Assembly: GCA_046262355.1 (NCBI GenBank)
Contig: JBHEMX010000089.1
Location: forward strand, 1 to 64,000
Length of the DNA stretch: 64,000 nucleotides
Direction of reading: 5' to 3'
Origin: DATADD01 sp046262355
GTDB taxonomy: Bacteria; Actinomycetota; CADDZG01; WHSQ01
The notes below the pieces were generated by a model. That model saw only the letters and a program-made list of their open reading frames with translations. It had not been told where the DNA came from and did not search any database. Position 1 is the first letter of the stretch. The number at the start of each line of letters is the position of its first letter. Both the position numbers and the translations under genes were made by a program. Below, in pieces: positions 34,430-43,524 of the stretch.

Positions 34430-34858
34430 TCACCGAGCCGGCTCGAGCGCCGCGATGTTGTCTCGCTCGGATGGATCGGGCTCGGAAGAGAACCATGCAT
34501 CGAGCATCTCTCCGGCGACCGCGGGGCTCGTGGAACGCAGGCTCATCACGAGCACGTTCGCGTCGTTCCACCTCCGCGCTCCCGCGGCCGTCGCCGCGTC
34601 CGAGCACAGGGCAGCGCGCACGCCGGGAACCTTGTTGGCGGCGATGGAGGCCCCGGTGCCGGTCCAGCAGAACAGCACTCCGGTGTCCGCCGCGCTCGCC
34701 GCGACGCTCTCGCCGACCGCCCGCCCGACCGCGGCCCAGCCCTCGTGGGTGCCGGCGAGCGGGCCGGCCAGCAAGACGTCGTGCCCTCTGTGCCTCAGAT
34801 CCGCCTCGACGGCGTCTGTGAGCGGCGTCTTCTCGTCGGATCCGACGACGACCTTCAT
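34430..34858 (-). CDS. RpiB/LacAB-family protein, divergent
   Basis: 142 residues. LFCWTGTGASIAANKVPGVR and the following RAALCSDA match the RpiB fold, and WNDANVLVMSLRS the C-terminal part. Two hallmark spots differ: the usual Asp-His of the first loop is Asp-Glu (GSDEKTPLTD), and the CGTG loop reads CWTG. The catalytic Cys is kept. It is probably a sugar-phosphate isomerase-like enzyme with altered substrate. Leaderless-type promoter (TAACAT, 7 bases before ATG). It is 31 bp upstream of pncA and may be co-transcribed with it. Confidence 0.75.
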   Translation of the reverse strand: MKVVVGSDEKTPLTDAVEADLRHRGHDVLLAGPLAGTHEGWAAVGRAVGESVAASAADTGVLFCWTGTGASIAANKVPGVRAALCSDAATAAGARRWNDANVLVMSLRSTSPAVAGEMLDAWFSSEPDPSERDNIAALEPAR

Positions 34859-34993
34859 GGGGCCAATGTTAGTGCCCCGATGCCTGGATCACCGACGCGC
34901 TACCTACGTGACGGAAACCTAGCCCGGCCGCGTAGATCGCCGATGCATACGACTCGAAGCATGAGCCGCCGCGGCGCAATGGTTCGGTTGAGC

Positions 34994-36136
34994 TTAGACG
35001 GGGTCTTCGTGCTTCGCCTTGATGGCGAGAACCTCGTCCAGGGACCCGAGGAAGAGGTCGAGGATGTCGGCGTCGAACTGGGTCCCGTGTCCCTCGCGCA
35101 TGGTCTCGATCGCCTTGCCGAGGGCGAACGCCCTCTTGTAGACGCGGTTCGAGGTGAGTGCGTCGAAGACGTCTGTGATCGCGGCGATGCGACCCTCGAC
35201 GGGGATCTGCTCCTCCGAGAGGCCCCTCGGGTACCCGGTGCCGTCGACGCGCTCGTGATGCGTGTACGCGATCGTCGCGGCGCGCATCAGCAGCTCCGAC
35301 TTCGAACCCGACAAGATGCGGTAGCCGATCTCGCAATGCGTCTGCATCGTCGTGCGTTCCTCCGGCGTCAGCGGACCGGGCTTGAGCAGGATGTTGTCGG
35401 GGATGCCGATCTTGCCGACATCGTGCATCTGGCTCGCCACGCGGATCTGCTCGCTGCTCTCGGTATCCTCACCCATGAGCGAAGCCATCAGCCCGCAGTA
35501 CGCGCTCATCCTCTGGATGTGGCGCGCGGTCTCGTTGTCGCGGAACTCGGCCGCTATCGAGAGCCGCTGGATCGTTTCCTCCTGAGACAGACGCAGTTCC
35601 TGCTCCACCCGCTCGAGGCTGGCGATCGCGTTCCACAGCTCGCCGGTGCGGTCGCGCACCATGTGCTCCAGGCGGACGCGATGGTTCCGGTTCTCGACCT
35701 CGAGATTGCGTCGCCTGATGGCGTTGGCGACGTTGATCAGCACCCCGTTCGGCTCGAACGGTTTGATGATGTAGCCGTAGGCGCCCATCTCGAGCGCCGT
35801 GTGAGCAAGGGTTGTGTCGTCCATGCCGGTCACCATGACCGTGGCGGTGTCGGGATGGTCCTGCGACACCTGCATGATGAGGTCGAGGCCTGATATGCCG
35901 GGCATGTCCATGTCGGTCAGGACGAGGTCGAACCGTTGCCGATCCATGGCGGCGCGCGCATGCTCGGCGTCCTGAGCGGTTTCGCAGATGTATCCGTTGC
36001 GCCCCAGCAGGCGCGCCAGCATGCGCCGGATCGGCTCCTCGTCGTCCACGATGATCAGCCGAGCGCCGTTGATCTCCGAAACGATGTCGTGAGCGGTGCC
36101 CGGTCCCTGTGCCGCGCGCGGTGACAGCGACGTCAT
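34994..36136 (-). CDS. Response regulator with HD-GYP c-di-GMP phosphodiesterase domain
   Basis: 380 residues. The receiver domain (about 28-145) has IIVDDEEPIRRML, the phosphoacceptor Asp in LVLTDMDMPG, and MVTGMDDTT. A helical linker leads to an HD-GYP domain with ASQMHDVGKIGIPDNILLK, HCEIGYRILSG and THHERVDGTGYPRGLSEEQ, so both the HD and GYP motifs are intact. It should hydrolyse c-di-GMP when phosphorylated. No adjacent kinase. The ATG has an AGGGAA site. A BldD-like c-di-GMP sensor is encoded 11 kb away. Confidence 0.92.
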   Translation of the reverse strand: MTSLSPRAAQGPGTAHDIVSEINGARLIIVDDEEPIRRMLARLLGRNGYICETAQDAEHARAAMDRQRFDLVLTDMDMPGISGLDLIMQVSQDHPDTATVMVTGMDDTTLAHTALEMGAYGYIIKPFEPNGVLINVANAIRRRNLEVENRNHRVRLEHMVRDRTGELWNAIASLERVEQELRLSQEETIQRLSIAAEFRDNETARHIQRMSAYCGLMASLMGEDTESSEQIRVASQMHDVGKIGIPDNILLKPGPLTPEERTTMQTHCEIGYRILSGSKSELLMRAATIAYTHHERVDGTGYPRGLSEEQIPVEGRIAAITDVFDALTSNRVYKRAFALGKAIETMREGHGTQFDADILDLFLGSLDEVLAIKAKHEDPV

Positions 36137-36256
36137 AGGTTCCCTTTCGGTCACCGGAAGTGGCAGGTTTAGGCGCAGATGTGCGGACCGCCCAGAGGAG
36201 GGCTCGGGCGGCCGCCGACACCGGCGGAGGGACCCCGCTCCCGTATGCTCGGCTCG

Positions 36257-37174
36257 ATGAGCCCTGCTGCGATCGAAGTCTCCGGCCTCCGAAAGACCTA
36301 CGGATCGCTCGAGGCGGTCAAGAGCGTCGATCTGAGGGTCGAGCAGGGTGAGGTCTTCGCCCTGCTGGGACCCAACGGCGCGGGCAAGACCACGACCGTC
36401 GAGATCCTCGAAGGTCACCGGGACCGCAGCGGGGGCGACGTCAGCGTGCTCGGCCACGACCCGGGGAAGGGAGAGCAGAGCTACAGGCGGCGCATCGGGA
36501 TAGTCCTGCAGGAGACCGGGATGCAGCCCTATCTAACCGTGGCGGAGACGATCGAGCTCTTCCGCGGGCTCTACCCACATCCACGTCCCCTCGACGAGGT
36601 CATCCAAGTCGTGGGGCTGGAAGAGAAGCGAAAGGAACGCGTGCAGAAGCTCTCGGGCGGCCAACGGCGGCGCCTCGACGTAGCGATCGGGCTGGCCGGG
36701 GACCCCGAACTGCTGTTCCTCGACGAGCCGACGACGGGCTTCGATCCCTCGGCCCGGCACAAGGCATGGGACATGGTCAAGAACCTGAAGACGCTCGGCA
36801 AGACCGTCTTTCTCACGACCCACTACATGGACGAGGCCCAACACCTCGCCGACCGGGTTGCGATCATCGTGCAAGGTCGCATCGTCGCTGAGGGGGCGCC
36901 CGACATCCTCACGACGAGGGACCCCGACACGCGCATCCGCTTCCGGCGCCCGAGCGCGCCGGAGCTGCCGGCGACGCTTGCCTCGCCGGCGAGCCGCGAC
37001 GGCGACCAGATGGAGATCACGACGCCCGAGCCGACGCGCATGCTGCAGCGGTTGACCTCATGGGCGATGGAGCACGACCTGGAGCTCGAAGGGTTGACCG
37101 TGACGCGAGCGTCGCTCGAAGATATCTATCTCGAGCTAACGCGTGCCGGAGCCGACGAGGTGCCGTCCGCATGA
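36257..37174 (+). CDS. ABC transporter ATP-binding protein (exporter type)
   Basis: 305 residues. Walker A is LLGPNGAGKTTTVEIL, the Q-loop IGIVLQETGMQP, the signature LSGGQRRRLDVAIG, Walker B LLFLDEPTTGFDPSARH, and the switch His lies in FLTTHYMDEAQ. The C-terminal extension of about 80 residues is typical of DrrA-like ATPases. TATGCT ends 7 bases before ATG 36257, which supports this start and a leaderless mRNA; upstream in-frame ATGs are less likely. It overlaps its permease by ATGA. Confidence 0.92.
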   Translation: MSPAAIEVSGLRKTYGSLEAVKSVDLRVEQGEVFALLGPNGAGKTTTVEILEGHRDRSGGDVSVLGHDPGKGEQSYRRRIGIVLQETGMQPYLTVAETIELFRGLYPHPRPLDEVIQVVGLEEKRKERVQKLSGGQRRRLDVAIGLAGDPELLFLDEPTTGFDPSARHKAWDMVKNLKTLGKTVFLTTHYMDEAQHLADRVAIIVQGRIVAEGAPDILTTRDPDTRIRFRRPSAPELPATLASPASRDGDQMEITTPEPTRMLQRLTSWAMEHDLELEGLTVTRASLEDIYLELTRAGADEVPSA

Positions 37175-37947
37175 GCAGCAACGTCGCTCTCGCGCTCCGC
37201 CAGGTCCGCTACGAGAACCTGGCGTTCTGGCGCAACCCGCCCGCGGCCTTCTTTACGATCGCCTTCCCGCTGATGTTCCTCGTCATCTTCAACCTCGCCT
37301 TCGGCAACGAGACCGTTCGCCTGAGCGGGGAGGAAACCCGCGCGAGCACCTTCATCATCCCCGCGATCGTCGCGTTCGGCGTCATCTCGGCTTGCTACAC
37401 GAACATCGCCATGAGCATCACCTTCTCGCGCGAGCAAGGCGTGCTCAAGCGCGTGCGAGGGACGCCGCTGCCGGCTTGGGCCTTCATCTCCGCGCGCGTG
37501 GCGCACGCCGTTCTCCTCGCCGTGCTGCTCGTCGTCATCGTCGTCCTCGCCGGCGCGCTCTTCTATGGGGTGGACGTGCCGACGACCACGATGCCCGCGT
37601 TCCTCGTCACGCTGGTGATCGGAGCAGGAGCGTTCTGTGCGCTCGGAGCGGCGATCTCGGTCGTGATCCCGAACGCCGATGCGGCCCCCGCCGTCGTCAA
37701 CTTCTCGATCCTCCCGCTGCTGTTCATCTCCAACGTCTTCATCAGGATCGAAGACCCTCCGGCATGGATGGGGGCACTGCGCAACATCTTTCCCGTCTAC
37801 CACTTCTTCGAGGCCCTGCAGAGATCCTTCAACCCTTTCGCCACGGGCAGCGGATTCGAGTGGGGACACCTTGCGGTCATGGCTGCTTGGGGGGCTGCGG
37901 GACTTCTCATCGCGGCTCGCTATTTCAGTTGGGAACCACACCATTGA
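37171..37947 (+). CDS. ABC-2 type permease
   Basis: 258 residues with six transmembrane segments: AAFFTIAFPLMFLVIFNLAF, the TFIIPAIVAFGVISACYTN pair, VLLAVLLVVIVVLAGALFYG, MPAFLVTLVIGAGAFCALGA, VVNFSILPLLFISNVFI, and HLAVMAAWGAAGLLIAARY. The cytoplasmic REQGVLKRVRGTPLP loop is the usual coupling region. With the ATPase it forms a two-gene exporter of the drug/lipid/polysaccharide type; substrate unknown. The esterase cassette starts 10 bp downstream, so the exporter may be part of the same transcript. Confidence 0.9.
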   Translation: MSSNVALALRQVRYENLAFWRNPPAAFFTIAFPLMFLVIFNLAFGNETVRLSGEETRASTFIIPAIVAFGVISACYTNIAMSITFSREQGVLKRVRGTPLPAWAFISARVAHAVLLAVLLVVIVVLAGALFYGVDVPTTTMPAFLVTLVIGAGAFCALGAAISVVIPNADAAPAVVNFSILPLLFISNVFIRIEDPPAWMGALRNIFPVYHFFEALQRSFNPFATGSGFEWGHLAVMAAWGAAGLLIAARYFSWEPHH

Positions 37948-37957
37948 TCGATGAGCC

Positions 37958-39112
37958 GTGTGGCGCGCCGTGACGATCACGACGCAGGGCACCCCGCTCG
38001 TTAGCGCGACCGACGTGACGTTCCAACTCTCCGACCCCGACGACGCGCTGCGAGGCGTGAAATTGCATCAGGAGATACAAAGGCCGCGCGTCGGGCCCGG
38101 GTTCACGAAGCTCCCGGGAACGGACCTGTGGCATCTGAGGTTCCCTCGCCCGGCGACCGACCGGATGGAGTACAAGCTCGAGCTGGAGCGCCCCGAGGGC
38201 GGCAGCGAGGTCATCTGCGATCCCGCCAATCCCAAGCGCGCTCCCGGCCCCTTCGGCGATAGATCCGTGATCGAGTGGCCCGATTACCGCCCCCCAAGAT
38301 GGCTCGACGATGCCGCCGAGCCACACGGGGTCGTCGTCGAAAGGGAGATCCGCTCGCGCATCATGAAGCGATCCGTGCGAGTACACGTGTGGTCGAGCGA
38401 CGGCGCGCACAGGGGCGAGGAGCTGCCCCTGCTGGTCGCTCACGACGGCTCGGATTATGCGAACTACTCGGGACTGCTGCTGCTTCTCGGGGCGCTCGTG
38501 TCCCGTGGAGAGTTGCCACCGCTGCGCGCCGCCCTGGTCGATCCGGTCGAGCGCGACCACATGTACTCGGCATCCACGCCCTACGCCCGTGCGTTCGCGC
38601 ACGAGATCCTCCCGCAGCTCGCAACTCTGGCGCCGACGCAGCACGGCCGCGGGATGCGCATCGGCATGGGCGCCAGCCTCGGCGCGCTCGCCATGCTCCA
38701 CGTCCATCGCTCGCATCCTGCAACGTTCGGTGCGTTGTTCCTACAGTCTGGAAGCTTCTTTCGTCAGCGCTTCGACGGGCAAGAATCCGGCTTCGTGCGC
38801 TTCCGACGGATCTCCCGTCACGTGGGGCAGGTCCTCTGCGCAGAGGACTGGGCGCATCCGATCCGGATCGCGATGACGTGCGGCGCCGTCGAGGAGAACC
38901 TCAGGAACAACAGAGCGATGTGCGCCGCCTTGGCCGGTCAAGGCTACGACGTCTCGCTTCTCGAGAACAGGGACGCCCATAACTGGATCGGCTGGCGGGA
39001 TGCCTTCGACCCGGCGCTGATCGACCTCCTGAGGCAGCAATGGGGCCGTCCGGCGCGCCGGGAGCAGCCGGGAACGACACCGTCGGCGCACCCGCCGGAG
39101 ACATCGGGGTGA
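37958..39112 (+). CDS. Enterochelin-esterase-like alpha/beta hydrolase
   Basis: 384 residues. The N-terminal third (about 1-115) is a beta-rich E-set-like domain (FTKLPGTDLWHLRFPRP). The C-terminal part is an esterase-D fold: ERDHMYSASTPYARAFAHEI, nucleophile Ser240 in GMGASLGALAML, and the likely catalytic His341 in ENRDAHNWIGW. This is the layout of Fes/IroE enterobactin esterases, but no siderophore genes are in the window. GTG start; a downstream in-frame GTG is possible. It overlaps the next esterase by GTGA. Confidence 0.8.
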   Translation: MWRAVTITTQGTPLVSATDVTFQLSDPDDALRGVKLHQEIQRPRVGPGFTKLPGTDLWHLRFPRPATDRMEYKLELERPEGGSEVICDPANPKRAPGPFGDRSVIEWPDYRPPRWLDDAAEPHGVVVEREIRSRIMKRSVRVHVWSSDGAHRGEELPLLVAHDGSDYANYSGLLLLLGALVSRGELPPLRAALVDPVERDHMYSASTPYARAFAHEILPQLATLAPTQHGRGMRIGMGASLGALAMLHVHRSHPATFGALFLQSGSFFRQRFDGQESGFVRFRRISRHVGQVLCAEDWAHPIRIAMTCGAVEENLRNNRAMCAALAGQGYDVSLLENRDAHNWIGWRDAFDPALIDLLRQQWGRPARREQPGTTPSAHPPETSG

Positions 39113-39852
39113 GGCGAGACTTCATCTCTTTGTACTCGCCGGCGATCGGAGCCGAAGGCAACCTTCTGGCCTACGGCCATCACGGCCGCCCGGTGCTCGC
39201 GTTCCCGTCCGAGCAGGGACGCTGCTGGGACTATGAAGACCGCGAGATGGTGGCGTCCATAGGGTGGCTCATCGATGCCGGGCGGGCGAAGCTCTACTGC
39301 GTCGACAGCTACGACGCCGGAAGCTGGCATGCCCACGACCTGCCGCTCGAGGCCAGGGCGCAGAGACACAGCCTCTATGAGGATTGGATGCTCAACCAGG
39401 TGGTCCCGTGGATCCACGACGACTGCGGCGGCGCCGGCGGAGAGATGATCGTCACCGGCTGCAGCTTCGGGGCGTACCACGCGGCCAACTTCGCGCTCAA
39501 GAGGGCGGATCTCTTCCCGCTCGCGATCTGTCACAGCGGTGTCTACGACGTCTCGGTCGTGGGCACCGGCGAGCGCGGCGACGGCGTCTACTTCAACAAT
39601 CCGATGGACTACGTCGCCCGGCTTCAGGGAGACCACCTCGAGTGGATCCGCTCGTCTGTCCGGCTCGTGCTCGTGTGCGGTCAGGGGCAGTGGGAAGACA
39701 CGACCGGCGCTCTCGAGAGCACGAGGCACTTCGCTCGTCTGCTCGTCGAGAAGGAGATCCGGCACGAGATGGACCTGTGGGGGTACGACGTGCCGCACGA
39801 CTGGCCTTCGTGGCGCGCACAGCTGGCTCACCACCTGCCGCGCTTCTGCTGA
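39109..39852 (+). CDS. Esterase-family protein (second esterase of the cassette)
   Basis: 247 residues, a shorter esterase-D type hydrolase without the extra N-terminal domain. SPAIGAEGNLLAYGHHGRPV opens the fold, Ser119 lies in MIVTGCSFGAYHAANFAL, and a His in WGYDVPHDWPSW is the likely catalytic base. The GTG start overlaps the upstream esterase stop, and the ATP-grasp gene begins one base after its stop. No signal peptide. The substrate is unknown; two different esterases beside a ligase suggest ester or peptide-like chemistry. Confidence 0.8.
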   Translation: MRRDFISLYSPAIGAEGNLLAYGHHGRPVLAFPSEQGRCWDYEDREMVASIGWLIDAGRAKLYCVDSYDAGSWHAHDLPLEARAQRHSLYEDWMLNQVVPWIHDDCGGAGGEMIVTGCSFGAYHAANFALKRADLFPLAICHSGVYDVSVVGTGERGDGVYFNNPMDYVARLQGDHLEWIRSSVRLVLVCGQGQWEDTTGALESTRHFARLLVEKEIRHEMDLWGYDVPHDWPSWRAQLAHHLPRFC

Positions 39853-39853
39853 T

Positions 39854-41101
39854 ATGGGCAACTCGCATCTGATCGGGATGCTGCTCGGGACGGAGGAGGA
39901 CTGGCCCCGTACATTCGAAGCGCTCATGCGCCGCCTCGGCCCGAACATCAAGTACCGCGGCGAAACGCACCGGGTCGACATCGAGCGCATCACCATCGAG
40001 CCCTTCAGCCTGCGGGCCGTGCCGCGTTACTCCCTGGTTATCGACCGGCTCGCGTACTGGTACTACAACCCCCGGGAGTGGCTCAAGAAGATCGCACTCA
40101 TAGATCGCGTCTACCTACTCAACAACCCTTTCACGTTCCAGTCCATGGAGAAACACGCGGCCTACTGCGCGATGATCCGGCTCGGCCTCAGGATCCCGGA
40201 GACGTGGCTGCTGCCACACAAGATGCCACCCGAGAACGAGCGCTTCCCTTACACCGCAGCGAGATACAACCGGCCTTTCGAGCTCGGGGACATCGGTGCT
40301 CACATCGGCTTTCCGCTGTACATGAAACCGTTCGACGGCGGAGCTTGGGTGGGCGTGACGCGCATCGAGGATGGCGACCAGCTCCAGCGTCGGTACGACG
40401 AGTCGGGCCGGCGCCTCATGCATCTACAGACCGCCGTCGAGGACTTCGACGTCTTCGCCCGCACCTTGTCGATCGGAGCCGAGTCGCTGACCGTGCGTTA
40501 CGAGCCGTCCCTCCCGCTGCACGACCGCTACCGCGTGGAGCACGACTTCCTCTCTCCCGAGCTGGGACGGGAGATCACCATGATCAGCCGGCTCGTGAAC
40601 GCCTTCTTCCTGTGGGAGCTCAACTCGTGCGAGATCATCGTGAAGAACGGCATCGCACACCCGATCGACTACGCCAACGCCTCGCCCGATCTGTCGCTCA
40701 TCAGCTTGCACTACTACTTCCCGTGGGCGATCAAGACCCTCGCGAAGTGGTGCCTGTTCTCCACGGTCACCGGCCGCAGGATGCCGATCGACCAGGACAC
40801 CGAGCGCTACTTCGCGATCGGCGACGACGGCGAGCTCTCCTACGAAGACAGGCTCGAACGCTATGGCGAGCTCTCCGACGCATTCTTCGCGGGCGGCGAC
40901 TACCACGAGTTCTGCGCCGAACATCTAGCCTCCGTCGACGAGGTCATGGTCGAGCTCATCGAGAGCGACGAGTTCGATCGCATCGTCGTCGACACGATCA
41001 CATCCAGCTTCCCATCGCACGAGCACGAGCAGTTCGTGGCCCACTACCGCGGGCTCCTGAGGGCATGGGCGAACGACCAACGGGCGCGCGCCGGATCCTG
41101 A
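39854..41101 (+). CDS. ATP-grasp protein of unknown function
   Basis: 415 residues. LLNNPFTFQSMEKHAAYCAM and LGLRIPETWLLPHK look like an ATP-grasp N-terminal subdomain. GFPLYMKPFDGGAWVGVTRI holds the ATP-binding Lys158 and glycine loop, and GIAHPIDYANASPDLSLIS, preceded by LNSCEIIVKN, provides the acidic/Asn metal site. ATP-grasp enzymes join a carboxylate to an amine, thiol or hydroxyl through an acyl-phosphate. A helical C-terminal region of about 100 residues follows. No close named family comes to mind. Third gene of the tight esterase cassette. Confidence 0.7.
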   Translation: MGNSHLIGMLLGTEEDWPRTFEALMRRLGPNIKYRGETHRVDIERITIEPFSLRAVPRYSLVIDRLAYWYYNPREWLKKIALIDRVYLLNNPFTFQSMEKHAAYCAMIRLGLRIPETWLLPHKMPPENERFPYTAARYNRPFELGDIGAHIGFPLYMKPFDGGAWVGVTRIEDGDQLQRRYDESGRRLMHLQTAVEDFDVFARTLSIGAESLTVRYEPSLPLHDRYRVEHDFLSPELGREITMISRLVNAFFLWELNSCEIIVKNGIAHPIDYANASPDLSLISLHYYFPWAIKTLAKWCLFSTVTGRRMPIDQDTERYFAIGDDGELSYEDRLERYGELSDAFFAGGDYHEFCAEHLASVDEVMVELIESDEFDRIVVDTITSSFPSHEHEQFVAHYRGLLRAWANDQRARAGS

Positions 41102-41152
41102 CCACAGCCGGCCCATCGAGCGCCTTGCAGGTTGCGCCGAGACGGCCCTCGG

Positions 41153-42439
41153 TTATCCGTCCTCAGCTTGTCCGGGCGCGGCGCTGGTGACGATCGTGGG
41201 CCTTGTGTAGCGGCGCAGCGAGCCGAAGCGAGCCGCCACCACGCCGGTGCCCAGGAGGCACGCGAGGCCTCCGAAGATCACGGAGCCCGGCGCTCCGATC
41301 AGCGACGCCACGGCGCCGGCCTCGACGTCGCCGAGACGAGGGCCGCCCCTCACGACCATCAGGTTCACCGCCGAGACGCGTCCACGCAGACCGTCCGGGC
41401 TGGCCTCTTGGAGCATCGTGCCGCGGAAGATCGCGCTGAAGACGTCGGCCGCGCCGGCGAGCGCGAGCCACACCAGGGTCGCGATGAGCGATCCCAACGA
41501 CAGTCCCGCCAGCGTGATGCAGGCGCCCCACACGCCGACGGCCACGAGGACGCCCACGCCCTGACGCCGGACGCGTGGCACCCATCCCGTCGTGAGCGCT
41601 CCCACGAGCGCCCCCATGGCCGGTGCGGCATAGAGCAGTCCCAGCCCCGTCGCACCCATGCGGAAGGTGCGTTCGGCGAGAGCTGGAAAGACGGCGCGAG
41701 GCATGCCGAAGACCATCGCGACGATGTCGACCAGGAAGATCGACAAGATGAGCGGCGTGCGGAGCACGAACCGGGTCCCCTGCCTCACGCTCTCGAGACC
41801 CGAGGCTGCGTCGGTCCTCTCTGGGATCGTCGCCGGTATCCAGCGCAACGCGATCAGTGCCGCGACGAACGTCGCAGCATCGATCGCGTAGACCCACGCC
41901 ACGGAGAACGAGGCGATCAAGATGCCACCGAGCGCGGGACCGACGATCTGGGTCACCTGGAAGCCGACCTGGCGGAGAGCGATCGCGGACGGGAGCTGGG
42001 CGGGCGCGACGAGCGCGGGAACCATGGCGGTCCTCGCCGGCTGCTCGATCGCCTCGAGAGCCGACGCGAGCGCCACGATGACGTAGACCCACAGCACCGA
42101 CGGATCAGATCCGAGCGAGACCCCCATCAGCGCCAGGACCGTGACCAGGAGCCCGATGTCGGCTCCCGCGGTGAGCCTTCGACGATCGTGTCTGTCCGCC
42201 AGCGCACCCCCGACGAACGAGAACACGATCAGGGGGACGAGCTCGATGAGGCCGATCAACCCGACCGCGAAGTTCGAGCGCGTGAGCTCGAAGACCTGCC
42301 ACAGCACCGCCACGTAACGCATCTGAGTGCCGACCAGAGAGACGACCTGGCCGAACCACAGCGCGCGGAAGCCGGGTGAGTGTCGCAGCGGAGTGATGTC
42401 GAGCGCGAGCGAACGCGCCTCCGAGAGCCATCGTGTCAC
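41153..42439 (-). CDS. MFS exporter, EntS/MFS_3 type
   Basis: 428 residues with 12 predicted helices. FRALWFGQVVSLVGTQMRYV is the typical first helix, GGALADRHDRRRLTAGADIG the loop 2-3 motif, and IEQPARTAMVPALVAP and DGLRGRVSAVNLMVVRGG further family marks. Relatives export enterobactin and drugs. It is convergent with the esterase/ATP-grasp cassette across 51 bp; a link to its product is only suggestive. GTG start. Confidence 0.88.
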   Translation of the reverse strand: MTRWLSEARSLALDITPLRHSPGFRALWFGQVVSLVGTQMRYVAVLWQVFELTRSNFAVGLIGLIELVPLIVFSFVGGALADRHDRRRLTAGADIGLLVTVLALMGVSLGSDPSVLWVYVIVALASALEAIEQPARTAMVPALVAPAQLPSAIALRQVGFQVTQIVGPALGGILIASFSVAWVYAIDAATFVAALIALRWIPATIPERTDAASGLESVRQGTRFVLRTPLILSIFLVDIVAMVFGMPRAVFPALAERTFRMGATGLGLLYAAPAMGALVGALTTGWVPRVRRQGVGVLVAVGVWGACITLAGLSLGSLIATLVWLALAGAADVFSAIFRGTMLQEASPDGLRGRVSAVNLMVVRGGPRLGDVEAGAVASLIGAPGSVIFGGLACLLGTGVVAARFGSLRRYTRPTIVTSAAPGQAEDG

Positions 42440-42461
42440 AGCGTCGCTGGAGGAAAGGTCG

Positions 42462-43463
42462 TCAGTAGACGATCGACGAGTACCGCTTCAGCTTCTTGCG
42501 ACGGTGAAGCGCCTCGACGGACCGAACGGTGCCCGAACGGGAGCGCATCACTATGGATTGCGTTATCGCGCTTTCGCCGCGATAGCGCACGCCCTTGACC
42601 AGGTCGCCGTCGGTCACGCCCGTGGCGGCGAAGAAGACGTCTTGCCCCGAGACGAGGTCGTCGATCGTGAGTACCTGATCGAGGTCGTATCCCGCCTCGA
42701 TCGCGCGGTCTCGCTCCTCTTCGTTGCGCGGCCACAGCTTGCCCTGGATCACGCCGCCGAGGCACTTGAGCGCGCAGGCCGAGATGACGCCCTCCGGCGT
42801 GCCACCGATGCCGACGAGCAGGTCGACCCCGCTGTTCTCGCGCGCCGCAGCGATGGCTCCCGCGACGTCGCCGTCCATGATGAACCTGATCCGTGCGCCG
42901 GCGGCGGAGACGTCCTTGACGATCGTCTCGTGGCGAGGACGGTCGAGGATCATCACAGTGAGATCGGAGACCTCCGAGTCCTTCGCCTGCGCGATCCGCT
43001 TGAGGTTCTCCACGATCGGCGCTTCGATGTCGACGACGTCCGCCGCCTCTTCCCCGGCCGCGAGCTTCTCCATGTACACGCAGGGGCCGGGGTCGAACAT
43101 GGTCGAGCGCTCGGCCACCGCGACGACTGCGAGCGCGCCGTTCATCCCCTTGGCGGTAAGCGTCGTGCCGTCGATCGGGTCGACGGCGATGTCGACGACG
43201 GGCGGCTCACCGCTGCCGAGCTTCTCGCCCCGGTACAGCATCGGGGCCTCGTCCTTCTCGCCCTCACCGATCACGACGACGCCATCCATCGTCACGGTGT
43301 CCATCATGAACCGCATCGCATCGACCGCGGCCTGGTCGGCGGCCTCCTTGTCGCGGCGGCCCATCCAGCGCGCGCCCGCCAGCGCGGCGGCCTCCGTCAC
43401 CCGCACCAACTCGAGTGCCAGGTTGCGATCCGGCGCGCTGCGCCGCGCGGGCTCCTCCAACAT
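42462..43463 (-). CDS. glpX: Class II fructose-1,6-bisphosphatase
   Basis: 333 residues. VVIGEGEKDEAPMLYRGE and VDIAVDPIDGTTLTAKGMNG carry the metal-binding acidic residues of the Li-sensitive phosphatase fold. Further GlpX marks are GDVAGAIAAARENSGVDLL, VGIGGTPEGVISACALKCLG and SGQDVFFAATGVTDGDL. It is a gluconeogenic enzyme, often the only FBPase in actinobacteria. ATG preceded by GAAGGAG. The MFS gene follows by 22 bp in the same direction. Confidence 0.95.
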   Translation of the reverse strand: MLEEPARRSAPDRNLALELVRVTEAAALAGARWMGRRDKEAADQAAVDAMRFMMDTVTMDGVVVIGEGEKDEAPMLYRGEKLGSGEPPVVDIAVDPIDGTTLTAKGMNGALAVVAVAERSTMFDPGPCVYMEKLAAGEEAADVVDIEAPIVENLKRIAQAKDSEVSDLTVMILDRPRHETIVKDVSAAGARIRFIMDGDVAGAIAAARENSGVDLLVGIGGTPEGVISACALKCLGGVIQGKLWPRNEEERDRAIEAGYDLDQVLTIDDLVSGQDVFFAATGVTDGDLVKGVRYRGESAITQSIVMRSRSGTVRSVEALHRRKKLKRYSSIVY

Positions 43464-43524
43464 CGTTCGCTCCTTCCACGGATGCCGTTATCGACCTGAA
43501 CCCAGAGGGTAAAGGAGTGCGGCC

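Noticed and set aside
34391..35893. 500-codon plus-strand frame opposite the HD-GYP gene
   Set aside because: It is the antisense reading of a gene with intact receiver and HD-GYP motifs.
36188..36211. CCGCCC/GGGCGG hairpin between the divergent HD-GYP and ABC genes
   Set aside because: Short, no T-run, and such GC pairs are common by chance in this composition.
37958..42439. A siderophore biosynthesis locus (Fes-like esterase plus EntS-like exporter)
   Set aside because: No NRPS, IucA/C-like synthetase, isochorismatase or siderophore uptake genes are present, and the ATP-grasp protein is not a known siderophore enzyme.
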